A stretch of DNA of 64,000 nt from Sacculina carcini. Lineage: Eukaryota; Arthropoda; Thecostraca; Sacculinidae. Location of the stretch: contig OU696588.1 of assembly GCA_916048095.2 (NCBI GenBank), forward strand, positions 6,998,501 through 7,062,500. Direction: 5' to 3'. The first letter of the stretch is position 1, and every line of letters begins with the position of its first letter. This document shows, piece after piece, positions 19,277 to 29,822 of this stretch. The notes under the pieces are model-generated. The model ran no database searches, was not told where the DNA came from, and was given only the letters and a program-made list of their open reading frames with translations. Position numbers and translations under genes: made by a program.

Positions 19277-21023
19277 TTCCGCACGACGGGCGGGCTTAAA
19301 TGTATCTATAAAGAGTGGGTTTAAATGATAGCGAGGTATATGCTATTTTGCTAGCAGTAAATATTCTAGCGATAAATGTAGAATAGCTCTTCAGCAAATG
19401 ATGTTGGAGAATTATGTGAACCTTTGAATATATTTTGCGATCTGATGATATATGTATTAGGAATAATACGTAGCAGAATATAGATTGCATAATATAATAT
19501 AGGCAGTAGTATCAAGGGCTGTAATATCGGTGTAATCCAAAAAATAACGACTGTATGAATATGATGCATTAGTGGAAGCATTAACCGGGAATTATGAGAT
19601 AATATTATGGAAAAAAATTCATTTATATACTAACAAAATTCATTGTTATTTTGTGTTTACATTTCGAAATTAATCCTGACGACGGGCGGGCTTAATTATG
19701 AGGCGGGTTGACTGAATAATATGTCTTCAATTATTAGAATAAGAATATGGAAATTCAGAACAGGAATTTTCTATTGGTTTAAATTCTACAATTTAGAGTT
19801 TTCTATTAGACTGGCTGTTTGCATTTAAATATGTATTACTTTTGTTTTATTAATTGTTCCGCACGACGGGTGGGTTTAAACATTCACTTTTACCGTGTGG
19901 AATGAATCCATATACAAAACTCACGAGCTTTACTTCAAGATCCAGACTCACTAATGTAAATGTGACTTAAATGGTGTATAATTTTATCGCATTATAGAAC
20001 AAATGTGAATTTAGCTGCCTTACAGTTTGGTTCCGATACTATATTGGCGGGTTGAGAGAAAAGTATTGGTGGGCCGCGTGTTTGGGACCCCTGGGGTAGA
20101 TAATCTCAGTCTTCTGATTACAAATTATGATCGAATCATTATATTTTGTGATCACACACTAATAAGTTAAATCACCTCAGACTAGGCTGAGTGCGGTCAA
20201 GATTGGATCGTTGGGCTGGGTTGGGTAGGATTGACTCAGGTTATATTGGGTTTTAATGATAGCGGAAAATATATAAATTTTAGCAGTAAATATTATAGCG
20301 GTAAATCTTAAATATTACTTAAGCAAATGATGTTGGGGAATGATGTTTAGTAATAAATATAGTTTGGGAACATTCTGATGAAAATATTTCATCATATTTA
20401 ATTGTTTGTTTCGTGTTTGTGTTCTGAATTATACACACGGCGGGCAGATTTATATATCAGGCGGGTTGAGGGATAATATTTGTCAAATTAAAAACAAAAA
20501 TATTGACATTTAGACTTTCCTATTGGTTAAGATATTTATAGCTTACATTTTTTGCTTTTCAATTTGTAATAATTATATTTTATGGATTTAATATGATTTT
20601 TTTTGTATGATTTGTTCCGCACGGCGGGCGGGTTTAAAAAAACTGTTTCCATTTTTTAGTTCTTTTTTTCAAATGGTTCATTTAAAAGAATGTATTTTTT
20701 TTAAATAAAAATGCTCCGCGAGCAGCAACTATAGACAATAGAACGTTCAATTTCCCCTGTAGAATTAATCCATACACAAACCAGACTTCAAGATCCAGAA
20801 CGGATCGTTTTAGAGTTCTGAATTATTCAGCACGATGGGCGGGTGTAAAAATGACTAAGGCGGACTGAGGGGAAATATTTTGTCGAATTTAAAATAATTA
20901 AACTTGGACTTTTCAATTGATTACAAATTTTATTAGTGTGCCCTTTTTCTTTTTTAATTTTCAATATTTTTTATGAATTAAACATGAATTTCATTTTAAG
21001 AATTGTTCCGCACAACGGGCGGG
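19277..21023. repeat. Degenerate dimeric repeat field, ~390 bp period
   Basis: A marker close to TTCCGCACGACGGGCGGG followed by TTAAA recurs at 19277, 19857, 20614 and 21005 (type A). A variant followed by a second GGCGGGTTGA box recurs at 19675, 20433 and 20826 (type B). B-to-A spacing is 179-182 bp each time. Between the markers lies AT-rich sequence with recurring TTTTCTATTGGTT and ATGAATT segments. No ORF. At 20072-20092 the text reads like a hAT terminus (reverse strand begins CAGGGGTCCCAAAC), so the field may derive from a non-autonomous hAT element. Confidence 0.6.
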
Positions 21024-21220
21024 CTTTAATGTTAGTTATATATAAACTAGGTATATATAAACATTGTTTGAGTTGGTCAGCACAGTTATGTTTTAGTCAG
21101 ACTATGATTGAAGTTGTAACATCATCAAACACTAACATTTCCGTATAACCAGCAGTGAGTCGATCAAACACACAATGACGGGATAATTTTAATTGAGCAT
21201 GTTGTTTCTGTGTCGCCCGT

Positions 21221-21227
21221 CATGCAG

Positions 21228-21259
<32 letters not shown>

Positions 21260-21302
21260 TATATATACATATATATATTTATATATATATATATACTGCA
21301 TG
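21221..21302. repeat. AT-rich perfect-arm palindrome
   Basis: CATGCAG followed by TA repeats is mirrored by TA repeats followed by CTGCATG, giving arms of more than 20 bp around a short CATATA-rich centre. It can fold into a cruciform or hairpin. It abuts the 3' side of the SINE below. Confidence 0.85.
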
Positions 21303-21445
21303 GTGGTCATACAATCCACGTCATGGCACTAAAAGGGTGGAAGATGTAAAGGAAGGGGCTAACCCGGGTGCCGGTGAATCCGAACCAGAGACCTTTCAGA
21401 CTCATAGCGGGTGCCATAACCGTTGGACACCCGCTCTGATTGTCT
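21303..21445 (-). mobile_element. tRNA-derived SINE
   Basis: On the minus strand the head contains a box A-like TGTCCAACGGTTATGGCA and, about 40 nt later, a box B-like GGTTCGGATTC, in tRNA-like order and spacing. It is followed by a non-tRNA body and the TA-rich palindrome as tail. These are internal RNA polymerase III promoter boxes. A free tRNA gene is unlikely because the arms do not close into a normal cloverleaf. TSD not found. Confidence 0.6.
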
Positions 21446-21460
21446 ATAATAAATGTTAAC

Positions 21461-23090
21461 CTAAGTTGAGTTGTTATATAAATGTGAACCTAAGTTATTT
21501 TCTTCGCCAGGCAATAAGTCTATTAGATTATCGTTGATTTTGGCAACGGTGCAATTTCTAGGTGCCAAAATGGCACGATTGGAGAGCCAATTGGTATCAG
21601 AGAAGCTCTGTACCAGGTTTGGAAACACTTTAGTGGTGAGCTCTGCAACTGAAGGAACTACTGTGCTGAAGTCGGACAAGTTCACATTTGCACGTCCTTC
21701 TGATCTGAGTCTTCCTTCGCCTAGTCCTGAAGAGTAGTTGCAAAGGCCTGTGATGACATGTCGCCGTACAACTGTGCTCGCATATTTGTTGTGAACCTGA
21801 ATACTTGGACATAAGTCCACAGTATTGATGATTTCAGGCATGCACTGATCTCATCGGCCCTTGTTCCTCTTGGAAGAACTGGTAGTGTTTGCCTGAAATC
21901 TCCAGCTAGGACTACCGTTACACCGCCCATCAAGCGTCTCGAACTGCGCAAGTTCTGCAAGGTTCTATTTACAGCCTCCAGTGCATTTTTGTGGGACATT
22001 GACGCCTCGTCCCAGATGATCAATGTACATCTTTTCAAAACTTCTGCCATGTCAGAATTCCTATTTATGTTGCATACACGTTCGTCTGTACCGTTTAGAT
22101 CGATGGAAATTTTAAATGCTGCATGAGCTGTTCGGCCTCCAGGCAGCAATGTCGCTGCTATCCCAGAGCTTGCTACTGCAAGAGCAATTTCCTTCCGTTG
22201 GGAACCTTTGCCAACAAAAGACTTGTCACAAATGTTTTTCCTGTGCCTCCTGGAGCGTCTATAAAATAAAGGCCACCTCGTCTTTGAATGACATCTTCTG
22301 TTATAGCGTCAAAAGCCACACACTGTTCAGGCTGGAGTGTGGGAGTGTTCTATTCAATGTACCCTGTCAACGTTGCAGTATTGTACGATGTTTCCCGCGG
22401 CACTTGTGTGGGCATGCTGGTGGCTATGTCTCGATGTGTTTCAGGTAGACCAAACGTACTAATGTCCTGTCCTCCCGTTGATGTTCTCAATGTCAATTAG
22501 TGCGCTGTTGTGCACTGCTTCATCGGACGGGACATCAAATCCGGACATTGTAATTTGAACCCGATGTCTGTAGTCCTCTGACAAGTCATCCTTGTATCTG
22601 TTCCACAGTGACAAGGGATCGCTGACTTGGCAGTTGTTGAAAATTACTGCAAACAATTTTCTCAGAGAAAACGGTGTGTGTGACAAGGACGCCTCAGACA
22701 TTGTTTGATCCCATTGGATGTCATCTTCGAGCAAGTTCAACCTCAAGCATGCATCCCTGAATGTTTCGCAAGTGTATCCGTCGATCGTTCTCAAATCAGA
22801 GAACGACGTCGGTCCTCTCAATTCGTGGAGAAGGAGCCTCAAAAAGAAACATTCCCTGTGATTGGGATGCACAGAGTAAACTCTGCCAATTGTAGTGTCA
22901 AACATCACCCCTTGGTGTCCGTCAACATTTACTCCTCTCTTTCGCCTTCGTCGTTTTCGCCGGTGAACATTGGCTGTTCACCGGCGTTTTCATCGTCTTC
23001 TGGCTCCAACATTGGCTGTTCGCCGGCGTCTTGATCGTCTTCTGGCTCCAACATTGGCTGTTCACAGGCTCCTTTGTTGATTCGGAGCAG
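21461..23090 (-). pseudogene. Helitron helicase (Pif1-like) fragment
   Basis: Reading the minus strand from 23090 down: an acidic repeat (GEQPMLEPEDD, about three times), then a Helitron N-terminal helicase block (NHRECFFLRLLLHE, RGPTSFSDLRT). A Walker A motif DAPGGTGKT follows at about 22215-22240, then LLPGGRTAHAAFKI, the Walker B-like IIWDEASM, and GDFRQTLPVLP. The C-terminal part has NCTVAKINDNLIDLLPGEE. These are Pif1-family signatures carried by Helitrons, whose helicase assists rolling-circle transposition. At least three frame changes separate the parts and the Rep/HUH domain is not seen, so it is a broken fragment. Confidence 0.88.
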
Positions 23091-23130
23091 ACTTATTGTT
23101 GTAAATAGACTTATTTTGTTGTAACAATGG

Positions 23131-23405
23131 ACTTAAATATTGAACTGGAAAAGTACTCACAAATAATGCACGATATTTGGAAGTTTTAAATATAATTCAG
23201 ACTATAAATATTGAACTGAAAGAATCCTCACAAATAATGCACGATATTTGGAAGTTTTCAATCTAATCCAGACTATAAATATTGAACTGGAAGAACCCTC
23301 ACAAATAATGCACGATATTTGGAAGTTTTCAATTTAATTCATACCTTAAATATTGAACTGGTAGAGCCCTCACAAATAATGGACGATATTAGGAAGTTTT
23401 CAATT
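23131..23405. repeat. 71-bp tandem repeat, four copies
   Basis: Units start near 23131, 23201, 23272 and 23342. Each contains AAATATTGAACTG, TCACAAATAATGCACGAT and TTTGGAAGTTTT. Behind it a short AATAGGCTCCTTTGTTGA motif recurs three times (about 23411-23480). Adjacent to the Helitron fragment and possibly part of it. Confidence 0.85.
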
Positions 23406-23480
23406 TTTTCAATAGGCTCCTTTGTCAGCAATTCAATTTTCAATAGGCTCCTTTGTTGAACAATAGACTCCTTTGTTGAC

Positions 23481-24353
23481 ACACGCTGTGTTAAATCTAT
23501 CAGTCGTCGGTGTAAATGATATGGTCTTGAATGAACGGTTATATCTTTTGAAATGTTGACACTACATATTTGAAAAATCGATCATCTTGTAGAAGACAAA
23601 ATTTCCAATCTGTGTATATAGATAACTGTAAATTCTGTCGATCAGTTTCTCTCAAACCCGTGGCATAAAATCACCAAAATGTGAAAAACTCGTTTGTGCA
23701 CACACACAGAATAACGTTTTTTTTATTATAGATATGTGCAGTTTGAAATGTTGGTCATTTGAGCATCCATATTGGTAGCTAGCAGTAATTTGCGGGCCCC
23801 CATAGTGAGTGATAATTCGCGTCACGAATGCTGCTCTGGGTCTTCATATATACATCTTATTCCAAAAACTTGGTTGATTCCGAAATTTCTTCCACTGAAA
23901 ACCCGCAATCGTCTTGGCTTTTGCTTCAGGAAGCGAATAACCAGGCTGTATAAATTTATTTTGGATGTTGATATTTTGATGTTCACGTGGGAATTATGTT
24001 GTGCTTTCCAGGACTCGCAGCTGGCACCGTGATTACTGGTCTATTTGACGATATGGCGGGGTTATGGCTCATTAGTAGCCGCGAAAAAATGAACACTGGA
24101 CAATGTACGATGTTAATTGTCTGGGTTTTATATTGTATACAATTATATTATGTAATAAAGTATATTGTAATACATTATACATTAGTAATTTGACTTTGTG
24201 ATTTGTTTTTGTATTTTTTTAATGGATTTTAGGCGAGTTTCTGATGAATTCAGTTGTTTTTATTTTAAAACTCCGTAACTTAGTCAAAGTATAATTTCTG
24301 CGTCCCTAATGGTTGCGCTTGTTTGTGAAATATTTAGTGATAAACACACACCG
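23481..24353. other. No gene seen
   Basis: AT-rich sequence without recognisable coding, repeat or RNA features. Confidence 0.5.
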
Positions 24354-24391
24354 ACAAACACACACACGCACACACACACACACACACACAG
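24354..24391. repeat. CA microsatellite
   Basis: Nearly pure CA run just upstream of the LINE-a ORF1 fragment. Confidence 0.9.
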
Positions 24392-24393
24392 TA

Positions 24394-24764
24394 TGAAGAA
24401 TATCAAGATTACCGGCATGGAAGAGCCCAAAGGTGAAACGATGGAGCAGACTACAGTGTTGGTTTCCAAGCTGATTGAGGATAAAATACAACTGCCCAAC
24501 GTGGACATCGACATGGCGGAAAGAGCCGGACCACACTAGAGTAAAGGTCACAGGCCCATCATTGTGCGGTTCAAAACACATCGGGACCGCACGACGGTAA
24601 TCTGGAATGGTGCGAAATTGAAAGGCTCGCAAATCTACATGAATGACGACCTGTGCCAAGCCTCACAGCAAATAAAAAATGGAAAAATACCGCTGATGAA
24701 AAAAGCGCATGAGGAATGCAAAATGGCTTATTTCCGACACACCCGGCTAATTATCAAGGATTGA
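24394..24764 (+). pseudogene. LINE-a ORF1 C-terminal fragment
   Basis: Two adjoining pieces, with a stop or frame change near 24537-24563, encode KNIKITGMEEPKGE ... RPIIVRFKTHRDRTTVIW ... KMAYFRHTRLIIKD. This is the RNA-binding C-terminal half typical of L1-type ORF1 proteins in many animal LINEs. The N-terminal coiled coil is lost to the CA repeat. Confidence 0.7.
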
Positions 24765-25094
24765 ACTCTAGAATTCGGCGGAAATAAACGTTCTGCTGTG
24801 GCCGGGCAGCTGCTGGTAGTCGTGGTACTGCTGTGACCGAGGCAGCTACTGGTGCTGCGGCCAGCCTATCGGGCGAGTGTGGTTTTCGGCAGACGACAGG
24901 GGGAGATTCATCCCGCGTGCTCAACCTCCGCAGTACGGACAAGAGTCGCATGGGAGCTCGCGAGACCAGGCAGTGAGGGTTCAGGAAATGGTTGAACGCA
25001 TGCAGATAAATCGTTCTTTAAGCTTATATATCTAATTATATATCACTAGACACCAATTTTGATGCTAATGACGCTGATAGCTCAGTTGAAAGCT

Positions 25095-25587
25095 ACCTGC
25101 AGGAAATAATCACTGATATAAATCATTCGGAATATGGATACATCGAGTATTTAGACATAACTGATAAAAACACCTTAATTGTAATGAATATAAATATTAG
25201 GTCACTTCCAAAAAATATGCAAACTATATCTGATTACACGTATGACATATGGCACAAACTTGACATAATCTGTTTCACTGAAGTATGATTGAGTGCACAT
25301 CTTGTCAATTTATATTGTGTTGAAAATTTCAAAGTGTATCAAAGTAACAGAAATACACACGGAAGCGGGGTTGTTCTCTATGCATCTGACATATGCCTCA
25401 AGTACGATTGATGAAATCGAAGTAGCTGAAACCTTTATGGAGTGTGTTGGCACTGAAACAGTTCTAAACAACCAAAAACATTTATTGTTGGCACTTTACA
25501 AACCCCCTAGCGGTAATTTCAATAGTTTTCTGGATACATTATCTGAAATCTTTCACCTGATACATGCACGGAAATTCACCAAGATTC
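25095..25587 (+). pseudogene. LINE-a ORF2 endonuclease fragment
   Basis: Fragments in two frames read LIVMNINIRSLPKN, DIICFTEV, GSGVVLYAS and LLALYKPPSGNFNSF: the N-terminal apurinic-like endonuclease of LINE ORF2. It has internal stops and is cut at 25587 by the G4 LTR. The 330 nt between ORF1 and this domain show no conserved coding. Confidence 0.75.
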
Positions 25588-26650
25588 TGTGGTGTATCAT
25601 GTTTTGCATTGTTTGTATGTTTGCGGATGTGTTAGTGTGTCCTGTCGTGTGTGTACGTTTCGCTCGTCTGTATGCGTGTCTGGTGTGTATGTATGTCAAG
25701 TGTATGTATGTGTGTAGTTAGTCTTGGGTCAGTGGTGTGTGTCCGGTGTGTATGTGTCTACTGAACTCGTATGTCTGTGTGTCGTGTCTGCCTTTGTCAC
25801 TGCGTGTGTTGTTGGATCACGTGTGTGCTTGACCAATTGTATGTCTGTATGCTTGTGTGTGACCTGTGGTATGACTTTATGTGTGACCTGAACACTGGGG
25901 TCAAATACAGTCCGTCCAAAGATCTCGCATTGTGAACAAAGGTAATTAGGTGGCTAACCAAACGCCACATTGGTGACCCCGACGTGATCGGTTGGTGAGT
26001 TCTTGTGCCTTGCATCATATTATATATATTTTTCTGCTATTTTCACTGGCTACATTTTTTCGTCAAAATGAATGACCGACCGATGGAGACAGGATTTGAA
26101 GAGCACGTAAATGCTGTGGCCATAAAGGCACCGCCGTTCATGGAGGGTGCTGTTGACGGTTGGTTTGTCGTTCTGGAGGCGCAGTTTCACTTGCGCAACA
26201 TCACAGCGGAAAGTACCAAATTTTTCTACGTGCTCTCATCACTTCCACCCAATGTTGTCAGCCGACTTCCGCCATCGACTCTTCAAGAACAGAATTTTTC
26301 GTCTCTCAAAGCAGAAGTCGTGCGGTTATATCAACGCACCAAGTCGGAACTCTTCGAGGAAATAATTGCCAAACAGCAATTCACCGGCCGTCCGTCAGTT
26401 AACATGGCTGAACTGCAGACAACGGCAGCAAAAGTGGGCGTCTCTGACGATCTCGTGCGCCACCAGTTCATAAAATCTCTGCCGCCGACCATTGGAGCTG
26501 TGCTGGCAGCTCAGCAAACAATGGCTTTGAAAGACATGGCTAAGCTGGCGGATGAACTCATGCCACTTCTCAGTGCCAATATTCCATGTTTCAATGGAGA
26601 AACATACAGACACAAGGACAGAAAACACACGCATGAAGCACATACACGTA
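25588..26650 (+). mobile_element. G4: 5' part of a CsRn1-like LTR retrotransposon
   Basis: A 382-bp LTR (25588-25969) starts TGTGGTG and ends GCCACA. One base later TGGTGACCCCGACGTG (25971-25986) is exactly complementary to the last 16 nt of animal tRNA-Trp, the primer of CsRn1/Kabuki-type gypsy elements. A gag start follows, then the element is lost in a CA microsatellite; no pol or 3' LTR is seen. Confidence 0.85.
26068..26640 (+). pseudogene. G4 Gag, truncated
   Basis: Starts MNDRPMETGFEEH with the CsRn1-type Gag pattern: FVVLEAQFHLRNI, TKFFYVLSSLPPNVVSRL, LKAEVVRLYQRTKSE and LVRHQFIKSLPPTIGAVL. About 180 residues are recognisable, then conservation ends and the frame runs into CA repeats. 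The zinc motif and pol are absent. Confidence 0.8.
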
Positions 26651-26653
26651 GAA

Positions 26654-26656
<3 letters not shown>

Positions 26657-26699
<43 letters not shown>
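26657..26699. repeat. CA microsatellite
   Basis: About 20 CA units terminating the recognisable part of G4. Confidence 0.95.
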
Positions 26700-26701
<2 letters not shown>

Positions 26702-26900
26702 TGGTGATTGAGTTGTGATCCCCGCCATTTCATTTCAATTTGTGATTGAGTTGTGATTGAGTGAGGACGTGTTTCGGTGCGACTGTGCTTCTGTGTTGAT
26801 TGTGTCGAGCTTTGATTCGAGTAACATATGAAATACGAGTATAGGACATTATGAACTTGCGTTACAAATGTGATGCCGCTTTTGACACGGCCAAAATGGT

Positions 26901-27149
26901 TGTGGTGCTACACAACTTCCGTCTCGCGCCACCTCCCGACCCTACCAGCTGTGTGTACGCCTGTATAGCTGTTGTCCGTGTGTCATGTTTGTCCGTGTCA
27001 TTGTGTATGTGTTGCAGGACCATATGTGCGTGAGCTTGTTTGTACATGTGTCCGATCATCCTGTCTTGTTATGTCTGTACTTGTAAATACAGTCGGTTTA
27101 AAGCACTCACGTTGTCAACTTGTGTCGCTCCGTGACGAGCCAAACGCCA
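26901..27149 (+). repeat. G5 5' LTR
   Basis: Starts TGTGGTGCTACACAAC and ends AACGCCACA. It matches 27613-27711 in its first 99 bp and 53944-54096 in the rest. Confidence 0.9.
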
Positions 27150-27612
27150 CACTGGTGCCCCGAGTGAGGCTGGTGTGATGCTAAGTGAAATTATTTCGAC
27201 TATTTGTTTGCGCCTCATCTGTTGCACTTCGCCTGCCTGCGCATCGCCAATCCGTCTGTGTCGCTGCCTTCTGTGTCTCGCTAAGAGCGAGGCACCATCA
27301 GTTGTTGGCCAGACGCACCAGCATCACACCATCCAGGACCAACTCCGTCCGGTGCCCTACTCCGTCGATTTTCTCCTACGGACGCCGGACGTAAAATCAC
27401 CGACGAGCAAATGTCTGCGCAGCAAAAAGACAAAACAAGAATATTGCCTCGTTCTCCTTGCTGGATGCAGTTTCTGCAATCACCTCCGAGTTCGACACCG
27501 ACTCTGCAGCACGCGGTCGACTCTATTGTTGCAAATTCACTTGACCTCGTGCTGCAGTGCAGTATGACACGCCAGCATATTGCGAAACACCGCCGCTGCT
27601 GGTGGGGAGCCG

Positions 27613-27711
27613 TGTGGTGCTACACAACTTCCATCTCGCGCCACCTCCCGACCCTACCAGCTGTGTGTATGCCTGTATATCTGCATGTCCGTGTGTCATG
27701 TTTGTCCGTGT
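27613..27711 (+). repeat. G5 3' LTR, first part
   Basis: Matches 26901 onward and stops at GTCCGTGT, exactly where LINE-b begins. The GTGT at its end is repeated at 53940-53943. Confidence 0.88.
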
Positions 27712-28026
27712 TTGTTTTTTCTTTGTTTGTTTGCATTTATTGTCATTCAACATCAAGTACACAAATAAAACACTACGAAAACAAAACAAATGACAAAGTC
27801 CGCCGAGCGTCGCTCCTTAGCAGACTTGATGTTAATTATATGGAATGAATATATTTGACATTTTGGATGGATAGTAATATAGCAAAATACACATATATAT
27901 GATAATATGCATGAGTACAAGGGTATACACTGATTATACTAACTCTCTCACACACATGCGCACACATACACCAACACACACACACACACACACACTAGCA
28001 TGCACATATACACACATCAATACACC

Positions 28027-28061
<35 letters not shown>

Positions 28062-28445
28062 CAACACACACATATACACACAAATACACCAACACTCACA
28101 CACACACACACACACACACACCAACATACGTATATAACACAAAAATACACGAACACACACACACACACACCTGGCAATACAATATACAAAAGTATCCAGG
28201 CTTTTTTACACAATTAACATGAGTAGGGAAAATTTACATTTTCTCACACACGCACTAAACTGCAAAGAAACACACACACACACACACACACTCACAAGAC
28301 AAGTGAAATACAAGCACACGCACATTCATACATATATACAGGCATACATACATCTCGACATGAACATATACATAATTGAACATGAAGAATCTATTCGGGC
28401 TATTCTCCCATATGAATTAACAATGGTCTAGTGACAATAGAAAAT
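27712..28445 (-). other. LINE-b 3' UTR with CA/GT microsatellites
   Basis: No coding. Long CA tracts lie at about 27971-28175 and 28270-28292. An AATAAA (minus strand) is followed by a (CAAA)-like tail at the 3' end. Confidence 0.7.
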
Positions 28446-29593
28446 TCAACAGGTCAAACATTTCTTGTGTTCATATATCAGCTCAATATCTATGGCGACA
28501 TTTTCAACATTGTGAGCGAACAAACGGTCACAGATTTGTGATGAAATGTTTTTTTCAATTTCCTTTTGACTTGTGATAGACTCATTGTATTGAGGTCGGT
28601 CTTCAGATGCGTCGGTAGGCTGTTCCATATTTGGAGACCTCTATAAAATATGTTGTTCATAAATATGGAAGTTCTATATTTTGGACAGTCAATATTTAGG
28701 TTGTTGTCTCTAATATTTGCGCTTCTCGAAACAAACTGGAACATAGGCGACTCAGAGTTTCTCATCTCAACATTTATGGCCAGCAAAACAAAATATTTGT
28801 GTATAGCGTTTAGATCCAATAGTTGATACTGCCTGTTCAAATGTCTGGTTGAGTCAAACTTCTTCAAACCGAAATGCATCGAAACAACTTGTTTTATATT
28901 ACTTCAAGCTTATGAATAAATGTGGGCCAAGTGCAAGCCCAGAGAGGAATACAGTAGATAAGATGCGGGTAACATAATGTGTAATATATGATTATAAGAT
29001 ATTTAATGGAGAGCAAATGTCTAATTTTGTACAGGATGCCACATAGCCTTGATAATTTCGTGTGTATGCTCTCAATGTTTGCGCTCCAATTTAGATTTTC
29101 GTCGATTATGACCCCCAGAAAACGTGTTTGGGACTCACACTTCAATTCATCTGCCTCGATATATATGGGTAATATGGTTGTGTAAAGATCTGTTTTGAAA
29201 ACTAATGTAAGTAGTCTTATTAACATTGAGTTTGAGCTTGTTCACCTTCCGCCAATGCATAACTAGCTTCATCTCTTCAACAAGAACTTCGTGTAGTCTC
29301 ACCTTATCAACATTTTCAAGGAGCAGCGCAGTGTCGTCCGCATACATGGTGTATTTGAATATTGTACTGCAATTGACTATGTCATTTATGTATATTTAAA
29401 AAAATAGAATTGGACCTAGGATGGACCCTTGAGGCACGCCAGCGACTATGGGCTTCATAGTGGAATATGCGCCATTGCAATATACACATTGTTGTCTCTG
29501 GGACAGGTAGCTCCGAAATAGGCACAATACATTACCTCTGATACCAATTCGTTCCAGTTTCGACAACAGAATTGTATGTTCAATTCTGTCAAA
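28446..29593 (-). pseudogene. LINE-b ORF2: RT core to C-terminus, degraded
   Basis: Minus-strand pieces in several frames: AFDRIEHTILLSKLERIG, GVPQGSILGPILF, YADDTALLLENV (catalytic YADD), TRFLGVIIDENLNW, RLCGILYKIRHLL and FYRGLQIWNSLPTHLK. This order is the RT palm and thumb plus the conserved C-terminal region of CR1/Jockey-type LINEs. Frameshifts near 29400, 29200 and 28890 break it. Confidence 0.85.
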
Positions 29594-29597
29594 CGCC

Positions 29598-29797
29598 TGT
29601 AGGGACGCCTACAGTAACGAGTAAGTAACACACACGAGCTGCAACGAACAACTGGTGTATTTACAGAAGCACAAAGTGTTGTTGTCTTTACACCTTCACA
29701 TTTGGCGCACACAAGGTCTAACAATAAAACAGAAGCAATATAACAATTGCATGATATTTAACTATTAAATAAATAGAAATAGCAGACGGCGGCCACA
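29598..29797 (-). repeat. G6 3' LTR
   Basis: 200 bp; the purine tract AAGGGGGC lies directly upstream on the minus strand. Confidence 0.93.
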
Positions 29798-29822
29798 GCC
29801 CCCTTCAGGTGCAAGTCACCCA

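Noticed and set aside
21360..21441. A genuine tRNA gene
   Set aside because: Box A and box B are present, but the acceptor arms do not pair properly and a body and AT tail follow. A SINE explains it better.
23131..23480. CRISPR-like array
   Set aside because: Units are contiguous 71-bp tandem repeats without unique spacers, in a eukaryotic transposon setting.
26700..26896. Continuation of LINE-d protein left of G5
   Set aside because: The TGGT TSD supports continuity, but the translated sequence shows no convincing LINE motif, so it was not annotated as coding.
27899..28222. Thr-His-rich and Val-Cys-rich open frames
   Set aside because: Translations of CA/GT microsatellites. The same applies near 5914-6174, 41567-41830, 45946-46205 and 54772-55012.
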